A stretch of 64,000 nt of DNA from Nemania diffusa (taxonomy: Eukaryota > Ascomycota > Sordariomycetes > Xylariales > Xylariaceae), in assembly GCA_038501195.1 (NCBI GenBank), contig JBBPUQ010000001.1, positions 1,860,001-1,924,000 on the forward strand, read 5' to 3'. The notes beneath the pieces were generated by a model that searched no databases, was not told the origin of the DNA, and saw nothing but the letters and a program-made list of their open reading frames with translations. Position numbers and translations under genes: made by a program. Shown here one piece after another: positions 51,331 to 61,794 of this stretch (within the stretch, counting starts at the first letter, position 1; the number at the start of each line of letters is the position of its first letter).

Positions 51331-52147
51331 GATTAATAGTGGAGTTTGGGAATAGTTGTGGCTTTGATCGATATTAGTGAGGAAGTGATTAACAACGAGC
51401 CATGTATGTGGCTTGAGCACAATGTTTGCTGAGGAGAAATTGTATGCAAATGGGAAAGAGCCGGCCCCCCGCAAGCCCGCCACTTCACTTGATAGGTAGG
51501 TAGGACATGGGAGTCTTTTTGTGATGCCGTAATATTAAAATATATGGAAAGAGTAATGGTTACGCCTTAAAGGTCTGTGACAGGCTAACTACCGTTCGAT
51601 CGAACCACAGCTTCCGTTTTGTAATACTTCAGTAGCAAATGAGACGCACGGAAAGATCAACCTGCGTAAGGAATAATACCAATCGTGACATCATCAAGCA
51701 CTGGTCCCACAAACAACCGAACCACCGGCGTTATATCACTTATACGCCGGCCGAAGCCGTTTATTCATTTTCAGCCCAAATGAAACGCTGTGATATTACA
51801 TATATAACCCGACAGAAAATGCTTACGCACTCTCGGCTCATGTGAAACCCATGGTTCCGAGACTCTAAGGCCGACTTTCTACCTTCAACCAAATAGAACA
51901 GTACACTAATATCCGTGGTATCATTGATCGGCTCATGATCTAGGCACAGCACAGTATAACGGAATGGTGTTGTAAAGCTCGTATAGAGATTTCCCAGGAA
52001 GACTGTGGAATGCTAGTTATAAATAGAAGACGGCGATCTCATAATATAGTTGCAATTTCAGACATAAGTCCTTCCCTTAAACTGCTAGGCATAACTTCTT
52101 GCAAAAGTCGAAATATTAACCTACCTCTTGATAGAGCTCCTTCCAAA
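51331..52147. other. Intergenic region, no gene recognised
   Basis: This lies between two divergently transcribed loci (DUF3632 on minus, the RNase-like locus on plus), so it should hold both promoters. Only short frames with no family features are present. Confidence 0.65.
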
Positions 52148-52705
52148 ATGTTGTTTAAGGACATTGTGGCCATCTCCATGCTGTCTACTCTTGTAGTATG
52201 ATTCTCTTACATCATGGGCTATGAGCAAAAGACATACGAACTAACACGCCTCTAGGCTGCAGACTACAAGTGCAGCACCAACCTCGGGTAATTCGACATC
52301 AAGAGTGCCTGGGCTACCGCCGCAAGAAAGGCTGGCGGCAACGATACGGGAACCTCCGGGTAAGCCCTCACTGGATATGGTTGTCTTCATGACAACGTTG
52401 ACTGATGTTTGCCTAGGTTTCCTCACAATTTTGGCGGGGGTGCCAACCCGACTACCCAACTGGTATTCTATGGTGCAGATTATCGTTGCAATAAGGCAAA
52501 CCCAAAGTTGTGGGAGTATCCTGTCCTGAAAGATGGCAGCAAGTACCCTAAGGACCAACCCCATGGTACCATCCCAACGCCTGCTCGGGTTGTGTATCTT
52601 CGAGAGGACCCGACGGTTCCCTGCGGTGTCATGACCCACGTGATTGAACACAAGAATGATCATCATGGCTCGGGTGACTTCAGGGTCTGCGATCGCATTC
52701 TTTGA
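52148..52705 (+). pseudogene. Secreted guanyl-specific RNase (T1/F1 family)-like gene with one in-frame stop
   Basis: Three exons can be joined in phase: 52148-52195, 52256-52359 and 52417-52705, with a CTGAT branch site in intron 2. They encode 146 codons, close to RNase T1 precursors. The first 16 residues (MLFKDIVAISMLSTLV) look like a short secretion signal. Residues 19-25 (DYKCSTN) match the N-terminal cysteine region. FPHNF, then LWEYPVL (Glu84), PARVVY (Arg108) and GVMTHV (His125) match the catalytic Glu, Arg and His of the family. Codon 28 is TAA (52289-52291), with family-like sequence continuing in the same frame after it. I therefore read it as a recent nonsense mutation. A different exon structure that avoids the stop, or a sequencing error, remains possible. 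No other damage is visible. Confidence 0.6.
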
Positions 52706-54852
52706 ATATTTGGCCATTCTTGGGCTCGGCATATGTTTCCGCCTCACTTGAACTGTTTCTAAGTCTAAACAGGAGACTATGCCATTGGCCCCAGCACGTC
52801 CCTAGAGCCCTTAGTAGGCTTTACGTTAAATCGATCTATATTTTAACCCCTCTAATGTAATCGCCAGTTATTGAGAGCGCGCCCCTTTTGTCCTAACAAT
52901 AAAGCCTCCGACCGAGTTGGAATGCTGGGATTCCCTGTGGCTGCCATTATAAATACCAGTACTCCCTTTGCCCCCCTTATTCGCACTGATAGATCAATAA
53001 ATTCTTCGTTAAGGAGAACCTCGACGATATTTAGGATTCCCTTGTATGCCACCGTCTCTAGTACTGTGCCTTCAAATTCTATGTCGTCACAATCTAGAGA
53101 CTGTTCTAATACGAAAAAAAAAAAGGATTAGCCCCGGCATCATGGAAAAAGCAGGTGAGCTCGATACAACCGACTGATGTAACTAGTATTATAGGCGTGA
53201 GCCTCGGCCCATCTTAATTTAACACAAAGAAGTCGAAACATGGAAATAGTTCGATATACTCGCGTGCTGTCGTTTCATTCCCAGATTTAATCGTGAAGGC
53301 AAGCCCTGCGCACTGGCACTCAAAGTCCATAATACTATGGAATTAGGCAAAAAATCCAACCAGACAGCTCTCCGCATGGTGTCTAGGGTATTTTCTTCAA
53401 TCGGGAACTCGTTATAGCTCTCCTAGGGAACAATCCCACTTTTAATAAGTGCTTCGACGATATGGATATTCTTGGACAACATTGTCGCTAACGATAGTGA
53501 CAGGCCTCCCCCTCCGTAATCCGGACCTTTCAATGGTGCCATTGAAATTCAACTATAAAAAACTAAAGATTGCAATAAAATGATTGTTATAGCCCTACAA
53601 GAAGTAGTCTGTGTACGAGCAGAACGGTATTGAAAGGTCCACTGTAGCTTAATGCTCAACCAAAGCATCATTTTTATCAGCTAGCTCGCTAACCATTACG
53701 ACGAGTAATAGATAAACCCCAGCACTGTTACTACTGACCGCCCAGGCTTTCCATAGAATCCTGCCTAGGTATTAAGGGCAATAGCCGCTTCTTGTACCCC
53801 AGACATTTCCTGCAGCTCGACCGACCATGTGAGGTGTATGCCTCCTCGCTCAAAACGCCACTCAAATTCTCTGAAAGTATGGACTAGCAGATTGAGATCT
53901 ACACCAAATTCAAGAAAGATTCTGCAGATTCACAGTTTCTTTCTCCAATAATTGGAACACCTCTATAATGTCTCCTTTATTGCCTTCGTAGTTATGCAGT
54001 CGCCAGAAAACAAAGTTGCTAACATTTCCTAATTACTACTACTACGTAAGACTACGTTAGCCATATAAAGCACATATTAATCGAGTACACTTTGATCCTC
54101 GCCGCCACCATAATATCACTTTGGTCATTTCTAGACCAATCATGGTGGGAGCTCATTACGCGCTAGGGCTTCGGACTTTTGTTGCCTGTCTATATCATCA
54201 TCCGGAACCGCGCCGCTTAGGCGAAGGACAGCCTGATGAAGCTCCAGACAATTTCTCCATGCTTCATATAATAGCGACTTTATACCGAAGCCTAAAATTA
54301 GAAAGGCTGAGGACTATTCACACCGGCATGGCCCACAAAGCAACTTGATTCGCTCGCACCAGAACATGAATTGTACCGCCACGGCCTTTTATTGGACAGG
54401 ACCAAAACCAAAATGCATATATGCGTAAATATGTAACTGTCCACAGGGTCAGGCCACTCATTCTTACATGTAAGCCCCGATTTTTTCTATACGATAACTG
54501 GACAGACCCAAAACCGTAGTCGCACATGATTTTGCCCTTGGAAATACCGTGGCAAGGGGCTTGTCGTTGCAACGCGTAGATAGCAACCCGAGAAAGATGG
54601 CTCCTACTGTTGGCCAACACCAAAACCAGAGCCCCACTGTCAAGGTGCCATGGATGGGCCGGGCTTCATATCGAGTCGGCGGCGACGTAGGTCCCAAGGG
54701 GAGAAAAAGAATATTTAAGTGCTGCCGGCCTCCTTGATGAATGGTGACAGCAAACTGCTTCAGCAAACCATTACAAGTCTTCACAGCCAAGCCTCCTTAC
54801 GAATAAGTCTTTTTCGACTTGCGATCTCTTCCAGAGCTCAAATCCTAGCACA
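52706..54852. other. Gene-poor stretch with decayed remnants
   Basis: The left part (52860-53530) holds minus-strand ankyrin-like remnants, listed separately. From 53571 to 54852 I find short open frames without family features. One in another frame around 54080-54210 could encode a hydrophobic, membrane-like segment broken by stops, but it is too short to name. An A-run lies at about 53115-53125. Confidence 0.55.
52860..53530 (-). pseudogene. Ankyrin-repeat protein remnant
   Basis: Reading the minus strand, 53097-52872 is open and reads like degenerate fungal ankyrin repeats: ETVAYKGILNIVEVLLN, then an IRGAKG..LVFIMAATGNPSIPT segment. A second piece at about 53515-53430 reads LSLATMLSKNIHIVEALIKSG and then meets a stop. 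Stops and frame changes separate the pieces, with no start codon or continuous frame, so the gene looks dead. NLR-like or ankyrin proteins are common sources of such fragments in fungi. The true extent is uncertain; the decayed zone may run to about 54,000. Confidence 0.5.
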
Positions 54853-55172
54853 ATGTATAAGCCAGGTCCGTGTCTCTAGCATCCTAGAATATTATCAATC
54901 TTCAACGTTAACGTGAAGGGATAGCAACAAAATCTTCGAGCACCAGCGTCCCACGAGATGCGACAAAATCTAAGCACCAGTCCAAGAAGGGCAAAGAAGC
55001 CAAGAAACAGCAAGATGCTGACTTGGCCTACATCGGATCTCAGTTCCAGCAGTAGGTTGAAGCCACCCCTGTAGATTTATGCTTGCATTAATGTGTTGAA
55101 TGTCCTAGGGACAATGGGACCTACCAGGCATCAGGTTCTGGGGATTACCCGAAGACCCTCAACTTTGACTGA
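54853..55172 (+). CDS. Small lysine-rich hypothetical protein (three exons)
   Basis: I do not recognise a family. Three exons (54853-54865, 54925-55051 and 55109-55172) join in phase to 67 aa, with introns of 59 and 57 bp (GTCCGT..ATAG and GTAGGT..CCTAG). The product is hydrophilic, with a Ser/Lys/Gln-rich first half (ATKSSSTSVPRD, KKGKEAKKQQ) and a second half that reads SQFQQDNGTYQASGSGDYPK. No signal peptide or membrane helix is seen. If intron 2 were retained, translation would stop at 55055 after 47 aa. The tiny first exon and the GTCCGT donor are weak points, so another start upstream is possible. Evidence is only splice consistency and composition. Confidence 0.42.
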
Positions 55173-56564
55173 GGGTTGACGAAGCCATCAATTAGGTACT
55201 CGCTACACGAGTTCAGTCTATGTAGAAGGGATGTTAGAGCTTCACGTGATAGGCAAGGGGACAGATTGCTTCAGTGATTTCTTGTGTAATTACACAGTGT
55301 GTGTGATTAGGCACTCGGGGTTTATGTTGATCAGGTCTATATCAATGGCCTTTTGTTGAATTTTTCCTAAATATACCTAGCTAGATTATAGCCCTTCCAG
55401 GGCCCATGGTGCTAGCTAGCCAGGCAGGTACTCACACACAATTGAAAGGACCAATGTGGCAGTAATCAAGCTTTCAGGGCACGTAGTTTATGTGTACATT
55501 GTTGAAAGTATGCTAGGTCAAGTAGCCACTCCATGTACTGTGCAGGATAAAGGACCTCAGGGATCTCGTTCGTGTATATAATCAGGTCATCCCACCTCTC
55601 TGTTATAGTCAGTAAGCTGAATAGTACTCTCATATACCATTTATTTCATCATACATGTTCTGTTTCAATAAATTAATACACTGCTTCCCATGCCGCACTC
55701 CAATCTGTAAAGCAGGCTACCCAGGTCTTCATATTTTTTTTTCGAATCCAGTCTGCATACCGAAATGAATTGTTATCTAAAGCTATAATTCCGAAGAAAT
55801 TTAAATTGTTATATTGCATCTATACCTGCAAATCAGCCCACTCTAGAATAGGACAGTAATACAAGGCATGATGGGAAACGCAAAGGTCACAATGTAACGC
55901 TCCAATCATCAATGAAGAGTAACCTACGACAAGCTATAGCCCAGTTAAACGGTAGAAACTATGATAGCATTCGCTACTATATGTTCCATTGCGGCTGAAG
56001 GGGAGTGTATAAACAACTGAAGAAAAAGTAGAAAATGCGATTATTTACAGTTTCTATCCTTTTTTGCCATGTGCAATTTCTACTTTTAACTGACAGATAT
56101 TTAAGTCCAATATGATGGACAATCCGAGCTGAGCCGAACTGACACCAACAACATCAACATTTCCCGTCCATCGCCATCTCAAAGACGTCTTATCCCAAGA
56201 GAATGTCTTAAACTGTTACATTACGGAATAACCTAGCCTCCGACATCGTCTCCAAGCTTAATTAGACTATGTTGAGCTATATCATGCCGCTCGCCGTATA
56301 AACAAGGCAAATAAGCATTAGTTCACATTCTACACGATGTTATCAAGAACAAAAGTGAGCATGGCGGGGATAGATCGTCAACAGAATCGACGTCCCCAAA
56401 ACGTAATCTCATTTCATACACACTACTAATTAACCGTAGCAGATGAGAAAAAGCAGATCTCAAGCAGATGGGCTTTTATACTAAACACCATATTCCCGAC
56501 ACTCCAGCCGAGAAATCATAATAAAAACTCCATATTCTCCTGAACGTCCTTTGCACTAGCGTGA
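55173..56564. other. Intergenic region downstream of LEU1
   Basis: It contains the 3' untranslated region of LEU1. No open frame with coding character is evident. Short minus-strand pieces around 55680-55910 look faintly protein-like but are interrupted by stops and are not called. Confidence 0.6.
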
Positions 56565-59153
56565 TTACCAATCAATGGGGTCCTTGAGCTCCTGCCCGCG
56601 GTTCGTCATGGGTACCTTGGCAGCCTTGACGGGCAACTTGCCACCTTTCCTGCGCAGGTATGCCGTGCCGTCGATCCAGGGGGTGAGCTGCGAGACCTTC
56701 TTTTCGTGCTCTGTGATCTTATCCTCGAGCTGTAGGGTCAAGCCGATGTCGTCGAGGCCGTTGACGAGGCAATGTTTCCGGAACTCCTCGACGTCAAACT
56801 TGCAAATCGTGTTGCCGCTCGCGTCGCGGATTTCCTGGTTTGGCAGGTCAACCTCGATCTCCTTGCCAGCTCGGGCCTCTGCCGCAATCTTGTCTAGATC
56901 GGCGGCATTTGTGATCGCAATGGGCAACATGCCGTTCTTAAATGTGTTGTTGAAGAAGATGTCAGCGTATGACGGGGCGATAACGCATCGGATACCGAAG
57001 TCGTTCAAAGCCCAAGGTGCGTGTTCACGAGAACTTCCGCAGCCAAAGTTTGGACCGGTGACTACGAGAGTCTTCGCCTGGGTATAGGGCTTCTGGTTGA
57101 GAACGAACTCGGGGTTAGGCGAACCGTCGGGATTGTATCTCCAAGCATTGAAGAGGGCTGAGCCAAGTCCTGTGCGCTTAATTGTTTTTAGGAATTGCTT
57201 GGGGATGATGGCGTCAGTGTCGACATTGGTGCGATCTAGGGGCGCCGCAATACCCCTGTGCACGAGGAATTTAGGGAGACCAGGAGAGCCAGCGGCTTCC
57301 GTGACCAAGTCTTCAGAAGTTAGCGAGCTGTCTTCTGGCTGATCGCCGAGTTTTTCCATGGCTACTGGGTCACCTGTCTCGAGGCTCTCGTCAACGATCG
57401 GTGTCCTCGATGGTGAAGGCGCTTTGAATGCCTCGACATGCGGGCTAGCCGTGTATTTGGTCAGTTTTCGGACGTCCGCCAATTTACCGACGATACCGGC
57501 AGCGGCAGCCATCACTGGGGACATAAGGTGAGTTCGGCCCAGGGCGCCTTGTCTTCCCTCGAAGTTTCGATTGCTCGTGCTTGCGCATCTCTCCCTTGGG
57601 GAGAGGATGTCGGGGTTCATGCCGAGGCACATACTGCAACCTGCTTCTCTCCATTCGAAGCCTGCATCAAGGAAAATCTTATCAAGGCCTTCCGCTTCAG
57701 CTTGCTCCTTGATTATTCCGGAGCCGGGAACAACCATGGCTCGCTTGACATTGGCCGCAATCTTCTTGCCTTTTACTACATCGGCCGCGGCACGGAGATC
57801 CTCGATTCGAGAGTTTGTGCAAGAACCAATGAAGACCTTGTCGATGGCGATATCTTCCATGGGAGTCCCGGGCGTTAGTCCCATGTATTCAATCATCCTC
57901 CGGCCGCTCTGCTTCTTGGCTTCTGTCGGGAATTCTTCAGGGTTTGGAACTACTCCGCTAATGGGGATAACGTCCTCAGGGCTAGTGCCCCATGTGACTG
58001 TTGGGACAATGTCCTTGGCGTCGATTTTGACGTCGATATCGTACTTTGCATCCGGGTCGGACTGGAGGCTCCTCCAGTACGAAACAGCACGCTCCCACTC
58101 GGGTGAATCTGCAGGAGGTGCAAGGGGCTTGCCCTTGAGGTACTCGAAAGTGATATCATCGGGCGCGACCATGCCAGCTCTAGCACCACCCTCGATAGCC
58201 ATGTTGCAGATGGACATGCGAGCTTCCATGCTTAGCTTGCGAATAACGGAGCCACAGAATTCAATAACGCACCCAGTACCGCCAGCGGTACCGATCAAGC
58301 CAATTGCGTGGAGAACAACATCTTTTGAGCTAACCCCTGGGGCAAGCTCGCCGTCAACTTGTATCCGCATATTCTTATTCCTCTTGGTAATGAGACACTG
58401 CGTGGCCAGGACGTGCTCGACCTCGCTCGTACCGATGCCGGTGGCAAAGCAGCCAAAGGCGCCATGGGTGGAAGTGTGGCTGTCGCCGCACACGAGGGTG
58501 GTACCCGGAAGAGTGAAGCCCTGCTCAGGGCCGATGACATGAACAATTCCCTGGCGCTTGTCACCAAGTCCGAAATACGTGATGCCGAAATCTTTCACAT
58601 TTTCTTCCAGGGTAAGGCACTGCAACCGCGAATCCTCCTCCTCGACGAAGGTGGCGATATCCTTGATACCCTTTCGGGACTTGGTGGGGACATTCTGTAG
58701 TAGGAAGCGATCAGCATCCAAGCTCGCTTATCGTCGGCACACGCACGGCAACATGCATAGAGAAAGAGAGAGGGTGACGTACGTGATCCGTAGTAGCAAG
58801 AGTGCAGTCCGTTCTTCTCACGCTTCGTCCGGCATTTTTCAGGCCCTCGAAAGCTTGCTATATCCACCTAGTTAGCTTGATTGTCTTTGTGCAAGAAAAT
58901 AAAATTAAAGGAAATGAATTAGATTTAAATCGTGAGTGCGACATACCGGTGAAGTAACCTCGTGAACTAAATGACGATCTATTATTGGACGCCGAGACGC
59001 GCACGTTAGTAAAGCCAATTCATTTTGTATCGCCATTAATTGACTTTACGTACCGATGTAGAGGAGAATTGTGCCATCGAGCTTCTCATCGACAATGTGG
59101 GAAGCCAGAACCTTGTCATACAAGGTCTGCGGTGCTCTCTCTGCGACAGGCAT
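56565..59153 (-). CDS. 3-isopropylmalate dehydratase (isopropylmalate isomerase), leucine biosynthesis
   Basis: Catalyses the isomerisation of 2-isopropylmalate to 3-isopropylmalate, the second committed step to leucine, using a [4Fe-4S] cluster. Four exons (59153-59054, 58978-58947, 58857-58783, 58694-56565) join in phase to 778 aa, as in other fungi. The protein is the single-chain fungal form in which the bacterial LeuC and LeuD parts are fused. The large part has [13 protein letters not shown] near 138-150 and the cluster ligands Cys361 (GSCTNSR), Cys422 and Cys425 (GCSMCLG). A linker of about 60 residues (about 475-535) leads to the LeuD-like swivel domain with [11 protein letters not shown] and [17 protein letters not shown]. 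The start is the ATG at 59153. It is a housekeeping gene and not part of the cluster. Confidence 0.97.
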
Positions 59154-61794
59154 CTTGGCCTTGTGTTTGCTCTTCGGAGCGTGTTGTTGAAACCAGGAAC
59201 GTTAGACTCCAAACCCGCCTAGCAGATAGATCTCTTTATCCACGTGGTAGGGCTAGGATTCAAACTGAGTAGGTAAAATGGACAGAAGGCCCGAAACGAG
59301 AACGAACAAGCGTTGCACCGAAAAAGAGAGTTGAAGATTGAAGCGGTAGATGGGGGGACACAAGTGTTGCTGGGAGGCGGCAGGCTTCGATATATGTACA
59401 AACTTGTCTGAAGCGGCGGTTATGCGGAGGACGTCTCAACCATGAAAGGCTACGAATTATCTATGATGAGCTTCTGAAACGCCGTGCCCTCTTTGTTATA
59501 TCTCGGGCAAGCTCGTTCACTTCTCGAATAAAAGCAAAAAGCAGAGCCGAACATCGGAGAAGGCAAATGCGTCTCCGGTCGCGGGCAGCAGGCCCTCTGA
59601 TGGGGAGCTCTACGGTGCTGTCGGGGATTTGAATTTGGCGCTCTCAGATTGGGTGCAATTGGCCACGCGCATCCACGCCTTGCTGGAGTTGGAGAAGCTA
59701 ATGGCACCCGGCTGTGGGGGCCGTCCCCTACGCCTGCCTACCTACATGGGTACCTCCGTGCTGGTGTATGCAATGTCACTGTTCACCGCCGCGCTGATTC
59801 GCCATCTCACCCGCCGTACACCTCCACCCACGTCCGCCTCCCCACTTGTTTGTACGAGTCTCAAAGCCCTATGGCAGAGCACGTGAGGGGTCGTCGCTGC
59901 CCGTCAGCGAGATCTCTCTGCCTGTAGTGAGATGGTCGCAGGCGAGGAATCCGCCATCGGCCAATGAAGACGGGCTTCTGAAAATGCTTCTGGTTGCATA
60001 CTAAGAATTGAGTTTGCTGCCTACGTTGTAACACAAACACAAAAAGTCGGGATTTACGAGAGATGACAAGACCACCTTACTCGGAACCTCACCGAAGCTC
60101 CCACCGACCTCACTCCGATGTGCTCTTTTTTTTTCACCTACCCCAGGTAGGTAGGTAGGTGTGTATTTTGCTTCTTCCGCTCCACAGCGGCAATCGGAGC
60201 CAGAGAGCTTTATCTACCTAACCTACCTACAGTAATGCAGCTAAGACTGCTAAGTATAAGTATGCCTACAGGTAGGTACGTACCTCATGTAGGGTAGTAT
60301 ATTGTAGAATGCTACCTTAGGCACTTACATGTAACCCTAGACACATACGCTCTCTAGCTGGACTGCTAGCTCAACATCTTGGTACCCCAGACCAGAACAG
60401 CGGCCCGGCCACATCACACGGATGAATTATCTACAACGGGGATTGGGGCTGCATGTTACTATCGACAGCATTGCATCATCTACATATTTCCCCCTTCTCT
60501 CTCCTGCAGAGGCCTGGGCGACGTTATGTTCACGGTCGAAGCTCCGATCAGAACCCACAGCGATGATTTGCCCCCTCAACAGAGCCCTAACACCTAAGGC
60601 CAAAGCGATATCGGCAGACGTGTCGTCGGCCAGAACACCGCTCGTCCGTTATCTCTGAGACCAGAGATGCGCACACAGAGCACAACAGACATTGACCGGT
60701 TCTATGTCTCGTCGATGAGCCAATGAGATATTCCCGCCGAGTGGTATTCCCCGTCTACGTCGGACTCGACCCATGCGGGGGATCGTCCAGCCTGCCTACG
60801 GTCTGCTACATCTACATGCTACATAGAGGTGATGCTCTTCCAAGATGTCATTTGATTCGAAAGAGGGCGAACACCAGGATTGAACATATGATCCCGTACA
60901 TAGATGCCTCAACATATGACTTGTTCAAAAGGCCTACATACGACAATATGACATGTGCCATGTAAGAAAGTAGTTCTCTTTGTCCAACGAACAGCAGCGT
61001 CCGGTGTCCCCTCCGATCCCACGGCAGCTTCGGCTCTGCAATCGGGGCCAAATGCAACGTCCGTTGCAGCGGGTAGGCAGCGGATGAATGCCCCTAACCG
61101 CACACCCTCATACTTATCTCTACCCTTCCCCATTTTTATTTTTCTCTCTCGATTGCCGCGGCTATCTATCGAGATATCCTCTCAGCCATGCACCCAAAAG
61201 AAACACAAGCTTCCCCGACGCAGTCAACCCATGGATTGGTTGTCCTGTATGTATGTATGTATGTATGTACCCCAACCCAGTAATCACCCGATTGGCTTCC
61301 CAAGCCTCGAGACTGCGTAGGATTACCACTGCCCGCGGCGTACGGCTTCTCTTTAGGTCTAGCGAAGCGGTGCGAGAGGTGTGCGAGTGTACCAATAAGA
61401 GACAGAAGGAGGGGTTTCTACGCGTAAAGTTGTGTGTATGCGGACTGTAGAAGTAAGTTGAGATCCAGATCATCGCCTGGATGGTATATACCTACGATAG
61501 CAGATAAATAAAGAATATGCTAATATTGCTATTGAGTAAGTATGTCTACAATTACACCCCCTTATCTTCACTCCCCGTCAGTCAACTCACAGCACCATGA
61601 CTGTTATCCTCATAGCCCCATGCGTAATTTAGCACGACAGCAGCAAAGCAAAAGAGAACAGCAATCCCATGAACACCAACACCAACACTCCGCTTCCCGT
61701 AGAAACCAGCCCAGCGCCAAGAACAGAGACAGCACCATCACAAGCATGACAACCGTACCCCCTAATACAACCCAACACCTCATAACTCCCAACA
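59154..61794. other. Long intergenic region upstream of LEU1
   Basis: The first few hundred bases must hold the LEU1 promoter on the minus strand. I found no TGACTCA (Gcn4/CpcA) or CCGG-N4-CCGG (Leu3) site by eye. The rest has GTAGGTA/TACCTAC-rich patches (around 60146-60290) and a GTAT microsatellite. Short open frames overlap on both strands without family features. The 3' end of the partial gene lies at the right edge. Confidence 0.6.
61247..61269 (+). repeat. (GTAT)n microsatellite
   Basis: Five full GTAT units and a partial one run without interruption. A simple-sequence repeat, likely length-polymorphic. Confidence 0.85.

Noticed and set aside
54080..54350. Possible membrane-protein fragment or 75-codon open frame on the plus strand
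   Set aside because: Hydrophobic reading is broken by stops, and the open alternative frame has no family resemblance.
55680..55920. Short protein-like pieces on the minus strand downstream of LEU1
   Set aside because: Stops interrupt them and the spliced versions are under 50 residues with no family features.
59219..59401. 60-codon upstream open frame in the LEU1 leader
   Set aside because: The frame begins with TTG, not ATG, and is not enriched in leucine codons, so a leader-peptide role is unsupported.
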